Made by a program: the position numbers and the translations under genes. From positions 1,926,501 through 1,990,500 of the forward strand of contig NZ_CP012836.1 in NCBI RefSeq assembly GCF_001593605.1: 64,000 nt of DNA, read 5' to 3'. How positions within the stretch are numbered: position 1 is the first letter of the stretch; the number at the start of each line of letters is the position of its first letter. Positions 34,601-42,980 of this stretch are shown here, piece after piece. The DNA comes from Algoriphagus sanaruensis (GTDB lineage Bacteria > Bacteroidota > Bacteroidia > Cytophagales > Cyclobacteriaceae). Under the pieces are notes generated by a model. The model ran no database searches, was not told the DNA's origin, and worked only from the letters and a program-made list of their open reading frames with translations.

Positions 34601-36404
34601 AGTCTAATGCAGCTTTATTGCATTCGATAAATCTACCCTCTTCAATAATTAAATATCCATCAGGAGATTCTTCAAATAAGAATCGATACTTTTCCTCACT
34701 TTCTTTGAGGGTTTTTTCAGCCCTTCGCATATCAGAAATATCAATGCCTTCACATTGGATTTCGAAAGGAATACCCTGTGAGTCAGTCAGACATACAAAA
34801 TCCCACAAGGTTTGAATGACTTCCCCATTCTTGGTTGGCTTATCCAATTCAACTGTAAAGGCAACACCTGGGTTCTCGATGCATTTTATTGCATATTCAG
34901 TAGCTTTCGCTTGATCATGTGCACAAATGGACGCAAGAGATTCTGCCTTTCCCAGTCCATGTGGATATAGGTATCCAAAATCATCGGCAAATTTTTTGTT
35001 CCAGAAGGTATGCCTTCCTTCTAAATCTGTTCGAATGATGTAATTCTTCTGAGAATCAAATAAGCTCTGAAGTCGCTTTTCATTGGATTTCAATTTTCGA
35101 AGACCTTCCTTTGATTCCAGACTTTGCTTGAGCGTGGTTGAAATGCTTTTCAGAAGGTCATATTCTTCATTCAAAAACTTACTCCCTTCGGGAATAAAGA
35201 CATCAATCCTGAGTTTGTTTCTACTATCGATTTCGATCTCAGTGAATGTTGATTTAGGGAGCTGCTCAAAGTTTGAAGAATAAAATGCCTGCTCCTCAAA
35301 TTTTATTTTTACTTGCGTTTTCTCAGGATTGAGAAATCCTCGCTTGATTGTATCACAACAATTTTGAAGAAGCGTACTTTCGGAGATAGCATGGTCATTA
35401 CTTAAGGTGGTTACTTCATAGATTGCCCTTAGTTCTTTGGTTCGTTCTTTCTCATTCCGTTCGGTGGTTAGTCTTCCCCTAACATTTGAGAGAATTCCCG
35501 AAAAAATCCGCAAAACACTAAACTCATCTTCCGAATAATGGTGGACTTTTTTGACCGAATCCACTCCAATAAAACCGATGCACTCCTCCTTAATCATGAT
35601 GGGCAGTGTAAGGAGACTTTGGATTCCTTGGGGCTCAAGGGCCTGACGGTATACGTCTTTAGGGTCTAATTTTGAGACGTCTTCGATGTAGGTTTGCTCC
35701 CCTTTTTGATGAGCAGCGGCCCAATCCTCCATGCCTTCCATACTGAAATTCTGGAGGTATTCAATTTGTGGTTCGATTCCTTCTGCGCACCATTCGAAGG
35801 TGTTGGACGTAGTTCGATTTTCCCAATCGTAATCGAAAATGTACATCCGATCAGCTTCCACAAATTTTCCGAGAGTTTCTAAGCTGGACTGGATCACATG
35901 GTTGACATCTTCTTCCGCCAAATTGATAAAAGCAGTAGAAACATGGACCAAGATCTCGTGAAGTTTGGTTTCTTGCTTAAGTCTTTTCTCAGCAAGGATC
36001 TGTTTGGTGATATCTTTAAAGGAGGCAAATACTTGGTTGGGTTTATCCTCCCCTTCAATAAAAATTGGGTTAGCGGAAATTAAAATCCATCGGTAGGAAT
36101 TCGTTGCAGGATTAAATACCCCCATTTGGACATTTTCAACGGATTTCCCTTCACGAAGCGCAATGATCGCAGGGTGGGTTTCTCCCGGAAAATCACTTCC
36201 ATCCGGGTGAATCGCATGCCATCTTGGATCCAAGGAAGTTCTTCCCTGAATCTGTTCCATGGAAAGACCTAGCATCTCCAGAGCTGCGGAATTGGCATCA
36301 GTGATTTGGCCTGATGAGTCTTGGTAAACAACTCCATCAGTCATGTGATTAAACAGGTACTGAAACTTAAAAAGAGATTCCTGGTCAGGATTTTCTTTAT
36401 TCAT
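31611..36404 (-). CDS. Giant PAS/GAF hybrid sensor histidine kinase
   Basis: 1597 residues with no membrane segment, so it is cytosolic. Order: PAS (about 10-130), GAF (about 145-320, ends near SGILSNVRGR), a second GAF-like region (about 340-440), about six PAS units (450-1195), HisKA with His near 1228 (RMSHELRTPMN), HATPase (DTGIGIEAKNLNKLF, GTGLGLSVV), and a C-terminal REC domain with Asp near 1524 (LILLDLHLPDMHG). It heads an operon with the REC-PAS and single-receiver genes. The input signal is unknown; GAF plus many PAS suggests small ligands, redox or light. Confidence 0.93.
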   Translation of the reverse strand: MNKENPDQESLFKFQYLFNHMTDGVVYQDSSGQITDANSAALEMLGLSMEQIQGRTSLDPRWHAIHPDGSDFPGETHPAIIALREGKSVENVQMGVFNPATNSYRWILISANPIFIEGEDKPNQVFASFKDITKQILAEKRLKQETKLHEILVHVSTAFINLAEEDVNHVIQSSLETLGKFVEADRMYIFDYDWENRTTSNTFEWCAEGIEPQIEYLQNFSMEGMEDWAAAHQKGEQTYIEDVSKLDPKDVYRQALEPQGIQSLLTLPIMIKEECIGFIGVDSVKKVHHYSEDEFSVLRIFSGILSNVRGRLTTERNEKERTKELRAIYEVTTLSNDHAISESTLLQNCCDTIKRGFLNPEKTQVKIKFEEQAFYSSNFEQLPKSTFTEIEIDSRNKLRIDVFIPEGSKFLNEEYDLLKSISTTLKQSLESKEGLRKLKSNEKRLQSLFDSQKNYIIRTDLEGRHTFWNKKFADDFGYLYPHGLGKAESLASICAHDQAKATEYAIKCIENPGVAFTVELDKPTKNGEVIQTLWDFVCLTDSQGIPFEIQCEGIDISDMRRAEKTLKESEEKYRFLFEESPDGYLIIEEGRFIECNKAALDLIRYSKKELLGKYPYELSPEFQPNGRNSKEYSLELLYEAFKKGLVLFEWVHTRQTGEEFLAEIKLSKVMMDGREVLFTTWKDITEQRNIERALEISEERFSQIAEHSGAVTWEVDETGLYTYMSPVCKKIFGYDPQEIINKKYFYDLFPEHSRERYKTLANEYLTNKENLLNFENPIQKKNGEIIWVSTFATPVLNDQGELVGYRGTDNDITSRKHAEEELKKFRIISDQASYGTVITIPDGRIITYCNKAFADMHGYQIDELIGRPIDILHTPEQFEFYIQTIFPKYLKNKEYALEEFGRKRKDGSTFLGLVNVKLFTDEEGNPLFNAASVIDITERKQQEELIQEQNRRLSAIIDSIPDNLYVIDREGNYLELLNTPKSEPKNVFLDAVGKNIRDLFNDQNITIHLEKIKEAFNSEKVITYEYKGIQSNPDLFYEARLVRLSNDRMLRLIREITDRKLAEQEIQKLNLAINQSPAAVIITDKKGHLQYMSPAFLKMTGFEYEELIGQPIGKIKSGQTDRRVYQDLWETINAGKTWRYEWQNRRKNGELYWEDIAINPIRNEEGDIISFMAIKQDITQRKKYEEEIIELNINLENRIHERTFELELAKKEADEANSAKSEFLSRMSHELRTPMNSILGFAQLLEYSELTEAQLRNLEFIIKSGNHLLHLINEVLDITRIESGKVDVSLEPVDVIGAISEISESFEPIAEKNHIQLILPSTGVRNIFVQADLQRLKQVLVNLINNGIKYNKPYGKVKVSVSTDTAKVQTPGHVRIEIKDTGIGIEAKNLNKLFMPFERAGHENSTIEGTGLGLSVVDKLIELMNGKIGVESTLGIGSTFWIELPQAVHAEFNQEVFSTTLETDENSAVWSGKVLMVEDNQTNLELISELVQTIDPNFELIHTKFGEEVLSLAEVHRPNLILLDLHLPDMHGSEVLKRLKSGSETNKIPVVVVSADASPKTTETLLSLGAEEYVTKPINVSQMIKLIRRYTKGGSND

Positions 36405-36927
36405 ACAATAGGACTAGGTATGCAACTGGGAAATTTAATTTGATTCAACCATGAAGTAGATTGAGAAGATCTCAATTTAATCACAGTATTAGGCTACTTA
36501 AAGATAGGGGCTTGGCTGAAAATATTTTACTTTTTTGAAAAAAATGATTTTTTAAAAAACTCTAAAATAGTATAACTAAATATAATAATTTTTTTATAGA
36601 TGGTTATTTAGTTGATTTTTAATAAAGACATCATAATGTTTTCTTATGATTTTATCAGTATACTGGGTCTTCTACATACATTTTACACATTTGTTTAATG
36701 TAATTTATCAAACCTTAGTCAAAGGGGATTACGATAAAAATTAGAAATGATTCAATTTTTATTCTTTCGTTAATGGAAGGTTTTAATTATCAATATTTTA
36801 CAAGGATTTACTTAATTTTTATAAAATTTTGAAATAAAATTTTTTGAAATCTGAATCTGTAAAATTAAATTTCAAATACTATTTTATTTGGAAATTTGAA
36901 TTCCTTGGGGATTTTACAAAGATATTT
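36405..36927. other. 523-bp AT-rich divergent promoter region
   Basis: Separates two giant sensor kinase genes transcribed away from each other. It is visibly more AT-rich than its surroundings, with homopolymeric A and T runs, and has no open frame of interest. Promoters for both kinases must lie here, but I cannot pick a single convincing -7/-33 pair. Confidence 0.5.
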
Positions 36928-39900
36928 ATGCCCACTTCACCCGTTTACGTTGCTGTTGGAGCCTCCGCTGGCGGTTTAGATGCAGTCCAACAATTATTTC
37001 AGCGAATTCCAGCAGATCTTGGATTCTCTTATGTGATTGTCCAGCATTTGTCCCCAAATTTCAAGAGCTTAATGCCTGAGCTTCTTGGGAAGTTTACCGC
37101 CATGCAAATTTTGACTGCAGAAGATGGTATGGAGATTCTTCCTAATCAGATTTATCTTAATCCTCAACGGAAGAATCTAACTATTGAAAAAGGACGATTC
37201 AAATTAATCGACAAGCCTGATACTGATCACTTAAGTTTTCCTATCGATATTCTATTCCATAGTTTGGGAAAAGAGTACAAGGAAAAGTCCGTAGGTATTG
37301 TATTGTCTGGAACAGGGTCGGATGGTTCAAGAGGGATTAAGACCATTAAAGAGGAGGGAGGATTGGTGTTTGTTCAAGATCCTTTATCTGCCCAATTTGA
37401 CGGAATGCCCAATACTGCGATTTCCACACATCTGGTGGACTTCGTTGGAAAGCCAGAAATAATCGCAGAAAAACTTGTGCTTTTGGCAAGAAGAAAACCT
37501 GCCATTGCAGAGGAAATTTTTAAAGACCGAAAAAATCAAAGCTACTTCTTCAAAATATTAGATGAGGTCTATTCGGCCACTGGAATCAACTTTAAAAAAT
37601 ATAAGTACAATACCCTGCTCAGACGGCTCACCAAGCGTCTGACACTGTTGAATCTGACCGATTTTGAGTCTTATTTCAATTATATCCGAGACAAGGAGGA
37701 GGAAAAAAGCTTTTTAAAACAGGATTTTCTGATAGGAGTGACCAGTTTCTTTCGGGATAAGGAGGCGTTTGATTTGATCAAATCCCAAGTGATTCCTGAC
37801 TTGTGTGTCCAAGTGCCAGAAAATAATATCCTACGAATCTGGGTGGTCGGCTGTTCCTCTGGACAGGAAGTATATTCTATAGCCATGTTATTAGCGGATC
37901 ATATCGCGGAACTTAAACTTAACATCGATTTTAAGATTTTTGCCACAGATCTGGACAAGGAAGCGCTTCAGGTGGCAAGTAAGGGGATCTATTTGGCCAA
38001 TGAAGGAAATGAAATCCCTGAAAAATTGCTTACAAAGTATTTTACCAAACGAATCGACCGGATTCAGATTGATAAGTTTATCCGTGATCGGGTGGTCTTT
38101 TCAGTTCATGATGTGACCGTCAATCCACCCTTTAGCCATGTAGACTTGATTTCCTGTCGAAACTTGTTGATCTACTTTGAAAACGCTGCTCAAAAAGAGG
38201 TGATCTCTTATTTTGAAAATTCTTTGAAAAAAGATGGCTATCTCTTTTTAGGTTCTAGTGAATCGATCGGTGATTTTTCTGGAGCATTTGATACAGTAGA
38301 TTCTAAGTTGAAAATCTTTCGAAAAAAAATTGAGGGTAAGTCATTTTCAGAACTTAAAAAAGGGGTTCAAAATCTGAATACCACTAGCTATTTTGAACAT
38401 TTGGACCTACATAAAACACCAATAAAAAATACCAAAGAACCGGTGAGTAATATTGATAAATTAAATGAATTAGCCTATTACAGGTATTTAACTAAGAAAT
38501 TTGGTCCTGTTTCCATTTTTATCGATCGTGATTTCTCGATCCGATTTATCAATGGGAATTTGAAATATTGGTTCAATTATACCTCTGGGGTGTTTTCATC
38601 ACGATTGGATACCTTATTGGGTAAAGAAACATTTGAGTTAATTCGGCTCGCAGTTTTAAAATTGGGAGAAACTGGCTCCTCCTTATTGGTTCAAAATCGT
38701 TCGGTCAATCTGGATGGAAAAGAGCTAAAATCTTCCATTAACATTTCTAGGATTAAAGATCTTCTAAAAGGAGAGGAGTTGTTTTTATTGGAATTTACCA
38801 AGACCAAGCCCTCCAAAACTTCAGGGATTTCTTTGGTGTCTCAGGCCCAGCTTGACCATTCCTCCTTGGAAAAAATTGATACCCTTGAGACGGAGTTAGA
38901 CCAAAAGAATTTTCAAATCCAAACCTTGGTGGAGGAATTGGAAGCCAATATCGAGGAACTTCAAAGTGCCAATGAGGAGCTGATGTCCTCCAACGAGGAA
39001 TTGCAAAGTTCAAACGAGGAGCTCCAGTCAGTCAATGAAGAACTCCATACGGTCAATAGCGAACTCCAAGAAAAAAACAAAGAGCTCATCAAGTTAAATG
39101 ATGATGTGACTAACTTTATCACAAGCTCAGATATCTCCACGTTATTTCTTGATGTGGATTTTAGAATCCGCAAGTTTACCCCTGGAGTATCCAAAATTTT
39201 CAAAATCCAATCCTCGGATTACGGTAGACCTGTGACTGATTTTTCAACCAATTTTTCCGAAATGGAGAAGCGCTCTTTGTTGGAAGAATGTTCGGATGCA
39301 TTGGAGAATTTTACTACCCATGAAAAAGAGGTTAGAGACAATGAAGGAAATTGGTATTTCAGAAAGGTGTCTCCGTTTATTACCGCCGAGCGGAAAGTGG
39401 AAGGTGTCATTGTGACTTTTGTCAATGTCAGCAAACTAAAATCCACCACGCTACGCTTAAGGGAAACTGAAACTCAATTATTGACCGCCTTGGAGGCAGG
39501 AAATATGGCCTGGTGGGAATTGGAATATCCGTCCCGAAAAATCACCTCAAGTGAAAATATCGCAGCTTTGATGGGAGGGCATGACCCAAAGAATTTCAGT
39601 TCCTTGGATTTTTTCAACGAGATCACTCATCCGGAAGATCGGCAAATCGTTGGAGATGCCCTACAGGCCCATATTGATGGAATAGAAGATCACTATCACG
39701 CCGAGTATCGAATTATTGCCAAGGATGGAAGTTGTTTATGGTTTAAAGGAGTTGGAAGGATTACCTATCGGGATGGGGAGGAATTTGTTATTTCTGGAGT
39801 AGTCACTAACATCACTAAAAACAAGGAAGCAGAACTTCAACTGAAGGAAGCCATACAAAGGGCCGAGGTCTCGTTTATCTATAAAAATCAGTTCTTGGCA

Positions 39901-40992
39901 AATATGAGCCATGAGATCCGTACTCCGATGAATTCCCTGGTAGGCTTTGCTGGACTTCTCCGAACCCCAAATCTCGACGAGAAAAAGCACCACATGTACA
40001 TCGATTTTATTGAAAGTAGTGCCAAACAGTTATTGAATTTGATCGATGATATTATCGATGTGTCCAAGATTGAATCCGGTGAACTGAAAATGGTGTATTC
40101 GGACTGCCATGTGAAAAGTCTCCTATTTGAGTTGCAAGAGTCCTTCAATACTACCAAGGAAAAACGCAAGAAAGATCATTTGGATATTGTAATGAATGTT
40201 CCCAAAGAGTATGATCATTTGGTGATTCAAACTGATGCTGGAAGACTAAGACAGGTATTGAGCAATCTAATCGGGAATGCACTGAAATTTACCCATCAAG
40301 GACATATTGAATTTGGCTTTTATGCCTCCAAAAGCAAGATTTTCTTCTATGTCAAAGATACTGGGATGGGTATTGCTCCTGAAAATCTAGATATCATTTT
40401 TGAACGTTTCAGCAGGTTAAATGAAAATATTGCCGGGTATGAGGGTACTGGTTTGGGACTTTCGATCAGCAGGGGAATCATTCAGATGCTTGGTGGAGAA
40501 ATTTTTGTAGACTCCGAATTGGGTGTAGGGACCATCTTTAGGTTCCATTTGCCACTTCATCAGTCTTCTGATTCCGTGGTTTCTGAAAATTTAGATCAGT
40601 TTGTGGAAAAAGGAACGGAACTTTCTCGGTTAAAAGGAAAAAGAATTCTAATCGCTGAGGATGATCCAATCAGTCGAGTGTATTTGTCTGAGATTTTAAA
40701 GGAATTCGAAGTGGAAGTTTTAACTGCGGAAGATGGAGAGCAAGCTGTCAAACTCTTTTCACAAACTTCGAATATTGATTTGATTTTGATGGATGTTGCA
40801 ATGCCCAAAATGAATGGGATCAATGCCACTCAGGCCATCCTTAAATTAAACAAAGAAACACCGATCATTGCGCAGACTGCCTACGCGATGATCGGTGATA
40901 AAGAAGAATTATTAGCCAAAGGTTTTAGCGATTATCTTTCTAAGCCTGTGGATAAAAAACTATTGCTATCCAAAATCCTCAAACTGATTTGA
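36928..40992 (+). CDS. CheB-CheR-PAS hybrid histidine kinase fusion
   Basis: 1354 residues from ATG 36928; an in-frame TTG at 36844 would add a poorly conserved leader. Order: CheB methylesterase (about 1-185; catalytic Ser in GASAGG, His in QHLSP, Asp in GTGSDG), CheR methyltransferase (about 200-470; VTSFFRDKEAF, VGCSSGQEVYS), a coiled coil of repeated EELxSxNEEL units (about 670-730), two to three PAS domains, HisKA with His near 994, HATPase (GTGLGLSISRG), and REC with Asp near 1289. Such fusions are thought to link receptor-like adaptation chemistry to phosphorelays. No MCP or CheA is nearby. Confidence 0.93.
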   Translation: MPTSPVYVAVGASAGGLDAVQQLFQRIPADLGFSYVIVQHLSPNFKSLMPELLGKFTAMQILTAEDGMEILPNQIYLNPQRKNLTIEKGRFKLIDKPDTDHLSFPIDILFHSLGKEYKEKSVGIVLSGTGSDGSRGIKTIKEEGGLVFVQDPLSAQFDGMPNTAISTHLVDFVGKPEIIAEKLVLLARRKPAIAEEIFKDRKNQSYFFKILDEVYSATGINFKKYKYNTLLRRLTKRLTLLNLTDFESYFNYIRDKEEEKSFLKQDFLIGVTSFFRDKEAFDLIKSQVIPDLCVQVPENNILRIWVVGCSSGQEVYSIAMLLADHIAELKLNIDFKIFATDLDKEALQVASKGIYLANEGNEIPEKLLTKYFTKRIDRIQIDKFIRDRVVFSVHDVTVNPPFSHVDLISCRNLLIYFENAAQKEVISYFENSLKKDGYLFLGSSESIGDFSGAFDTVDSKLKIFRKKIEGKSFSELKKGVQNLNTTSYFEHLDLHKTPIKNTKEPVSNIDKLNELAYYRYLTKKFGPVSIFIDRDFSIRFINGNLKYWFNYTSGVFSSRLDTLLGKETFELIRLAVLKLGETGSSLLVQNRSVNLDGKELKSSINISRIKDLLKGEELFLLEFTKTKPSKTSGISLVSQAQLDHSSLEKIDTLETELDQKNFQIQTLVEELEANIEELQSANEELMSSNEELQSSNEELQSVNEELHTVNSELQEKNKELIKLNDDVTNFITSSDISTLFLDVDFRIRKFTPGVSKIFKIQSSDYGRPVTDFSTNFSEMEKRSLLEECSDALENFTTHEKEVRDNEGNWYFRKVSPFITAERKVEGVIVTFVNVSKLKSTTLRLRETETQLLTALEAGNMAWWELEYPSRKITSSENIAALMGGHDPKNFSSLDFFNEITHPEDRQIVGDALQAHIDGIEDHYHAEYRIIAKDGSCLWFKGVGRITYRDGEEFVISGVVTNITKNKEAELQLKEAIQRAEVSFIYKNQFLANMSHEIRTPMNSLVGFAGLLRTPNLDEKKHHMYIDFIESSAKQLLNLIDDIIDVSKIESGELKMVYSDCHVKSLLFELQESFNTTKEKRKKDHLDIVMNVPKEYDHLVIQTDAGRLRQVLSNLIGNALKFTHQGHIEFGFYASKSKIFFYVKDTGMGIAPENLDIIFERFSRLNENIAGYEGTGLGLSISRGIIQMLGGEIFVDSELGVGTIFRFHLPLHQSSDSVVSENLDQFVEKGTELSRLKGKRILIAEDDPISRVYLSEILKEFEVEVLTAEDGEQAVKLFSQTSNIDLILMDVAMPKMNGINATQAILKLNKETPIIAQTAYAMIGDKEELLAKGFSDYLSKPVDKKLLLSKILKLI

Positions 40993-40993
40993 A

Positions 40994-42106
40994 TTAATCT
41001 ACGAGCCAAAGGTAATCCCCATAGCCTTTGGCTTCCATTTCTTCTTTGGGGATAAATTTCATAGCTGCGGAATTCATGCAATAGCGCAGACCTGTAGGAG
41101 TAGGGCCATCGTAAAAGACATGCCCAACATGGCTTTTGCCATACTTGGACCGAACTTCTACCCGGGTCATTCCCAGACTTCTATCAATCGGCTTTTCTAA
41201 CGCTCTTGCGTCAATAGGTTTCGTAAAACTAGGCCATCCTGAGCCAGATTCGTATTTGTCTTTAGAGCTAAAAAGAGGCGCTCCAGACACGATGCAAACA
41301 TATAATCCAGCCTTTTTATTTCCATTGTATTCGTTTTGGAAGGCATATTCTGTCGCGTCTTCCATGGTTACTTCGTACTGCAATGGGGTTAAAGTCTGCT
41401 TTAATTCGGTTTTGGATTTTGCAGGATAGGTGCCCTCATTGATGTCTGGCCAGTTGGTCTTGATGCATTCCTGACGACCACTACCGATTTTGTAGGACAT
41501 GTACTCCGAAGGCTTCTTTTTGTAATAGTCTTGATGGTACTCCTCAGCAGGGTAAAAATTGCTGTATTTAATAATCGGAGTCGCAATTGGTTTTTGGAAC
41601 TTTCCTGACTTATCCAATCTCGCTTTGCTTTCTTCCGCTACTTTTCGCTGTAGGTCATTATGGTAGAAAATGGCCGATTCATACTGAGATCCGCGATCAA
41701 AAAAGGAGCCTCCCACATCAGTCGGATCAAAAGTTTGCCAGAAAATATCCACCAATTCCGAATAGCTGATGACCTCAGGGTCAAAGGTGATTTGTACTGA
41801 TTCCCGATGTCCTGTCCGACCCGAAGAGACGTCTGAATAGGTCGGATTCTTTTCCTTTCCTCCTGAATAACCGGAGACTACCTCCAGTACACCATCCAAA
41901 CCTTCAAACGGAGCTTCAACGCACCAAAAACACCCTCCTGCAAAAGTGGCTAATTCCGTTTTTGCGGAGAAGGTCTCCACGGTAGGAGTTGGCATGCTTT
42001 CGGTTGATTCGACTAGATTAGACTCTTTGGGTGCATTTCCGCAGGCCATGAAGAGTCCTAGTATTAATCCAAACATGGGAAAACTATAAGATATACGATT
42101 GAACAT
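40994..42106 (-). CDS. msrAB: Methionine sulfoxide reductase MsrA-MsrB fusion lipoprotein
   Basis: 370 residues. Lipoprotein signal with Cys22 (GLFMAC), then MsrA with the GCFWC catalytic motif (Cys59) at about 50-205 and MsrB at about 225-370 with catalytic Cys343 ([11 protein letters not shown]). It would repair both methionine-S- and R-sulfoxide in periplasmic or envelope proteins. The MsrB zinc CxxC pair is absent (CIVSGAPLF has one Cys), so this is the zinc-free type. It is convergent with the hybrid kinase, one base between stops. Confidence 0.93.
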   Translation of the reverse strand: MFNRISYSFPMFGLILGLFMACGNAPKESNLVESTESMPTPTVETFSAKTELATFAGGCFWCVEAPFEGLDGVLEVVSGYSGGKEKNPTYSDVSSGRTGHRESVQITFDPEVISYSELVDIFWQTFDPTDVGGSFFDRGSQYESAIFYHNDLQRKVAEESKARLDKSGKFQKPIATPIIKYSNFYPAEEYHQDYYKKKPSEYMSYKIGSGRQECIKTNWPDINEGTYPAKSKTELKQTLTPLQYEVTMEDATEYAFQNEYNGNKKAGLYVCIVSGAPLFSSKDKYESGSGWPSFTKPIDARALEKPIDRSLGMTRVEVRSKYGKSHVGHVFYDGPTPTGLRYCMNSAAMKFIPKEEMEAKGYGDYLWLVD

Positions 42107-42299
42107 GTGATGATTTTTGTGATTCTAAGATCATTTGGTCAAATTTTTGACTGCTTTATTTAACAAGGCAAACAGACTCTGTGTTTGAGAAGTTTTCTTA
42201 ATTCCTCTTAAATCTGACTTACCCAATTACGATTTTCCAGTGTTTTTGGATTAACGGCAATTTAAGGATTCACTTTCACCCAAAGTTTAAACTCTTCCT

Positions 42300-42899
42300 A
42301 TGTCCTCATTTCTTCAAAAGTTAATTTGGGGTTGCTTAATCCTAGTTAGTTTTTCCGTTTCGGTTTATGCGCAACAAGGAAGCGGATTTGGATTTAAAGG
42401 AGGACTCAATTACACCACCAGTGGGAAATATTTCAAAGATGCTGGTGATATTTTGGCTAAGCCTCAATCGAATATGGGGTATCACCTTGGGATTTTTTAT
42501 CAGTTAAATAGCTATGACATCGCTCTTAGACCGGAGGTGGTATTTACTGAAACCCAATTTGAAACAAGTTTGGGTCAGGTGACTACTCAAAAAGTAGATC
42601 TTCCTGTCCTGGTTAAAATGCGGTTTTTTCAAATAATCGGCTTTTCTTTTGGCCCATCCTTTCGATATATTCTTTCAGAAAAATTTTCAAATCCTGACAA
42701 CTTTGATCCGTCTGATCCTTGGGGACTTGGATTTCAATTGGGATTGGGAGTGAATTTGGGTCCGGTTGGTTTAGATCTTCGATTTGAACGGGAATTAAAT
42801 GAACGGAAATTTACCTTGGATAATGTCTTGGGAAAAAAAGACTACAAAAGTCAACAGTTGATTTTGGGATTGTCATTCAAAATTCCTAACAAAAAGTAA
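42300..42899 (+). CDS. PorT-family outer-membrane beta-barrel protein
   Basis: 199 residues. Signal peptide cleaved near VYAQ (about 25), then short alternating strands (GFGFKGGLNYTTSGKYF, LRPEVVFTETQF, VDLPVLVKMRFF, GPSFRYILS) typical of the 8-stranded outer_membrane_beta-barrel/PorT families. The role is unknown; PorT proper is part of type IX secretion, but most members are generic barrels. Confidence 0.8.
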   Translation: MSSFLQKLIWGCLILVSFSVSVYAQQGSGFGFKGGLNYTTSGKYFKDAGDILAKPQSNMGYHLGIFYQLNSYDIALRPEVVFTETQFETSLGQVTTQKVDLPVLVKMRFFQIIGFSFGPSFRYILSEKFSNPDNFDPSDPWGLGFQLGLGVNLGPVGLDLRFERELNERKFTLDNVLGKKDYKSQQLILGLSFKIPNKK

Positions 42900-42980
42900 T
42901 ACACTTTTTTCCCAAGTAAATTAGCTTTTTTAAGTGGCGTAAAAATCTAACTTCAGGCTTCCAAAATAGCCGAATGTTAG

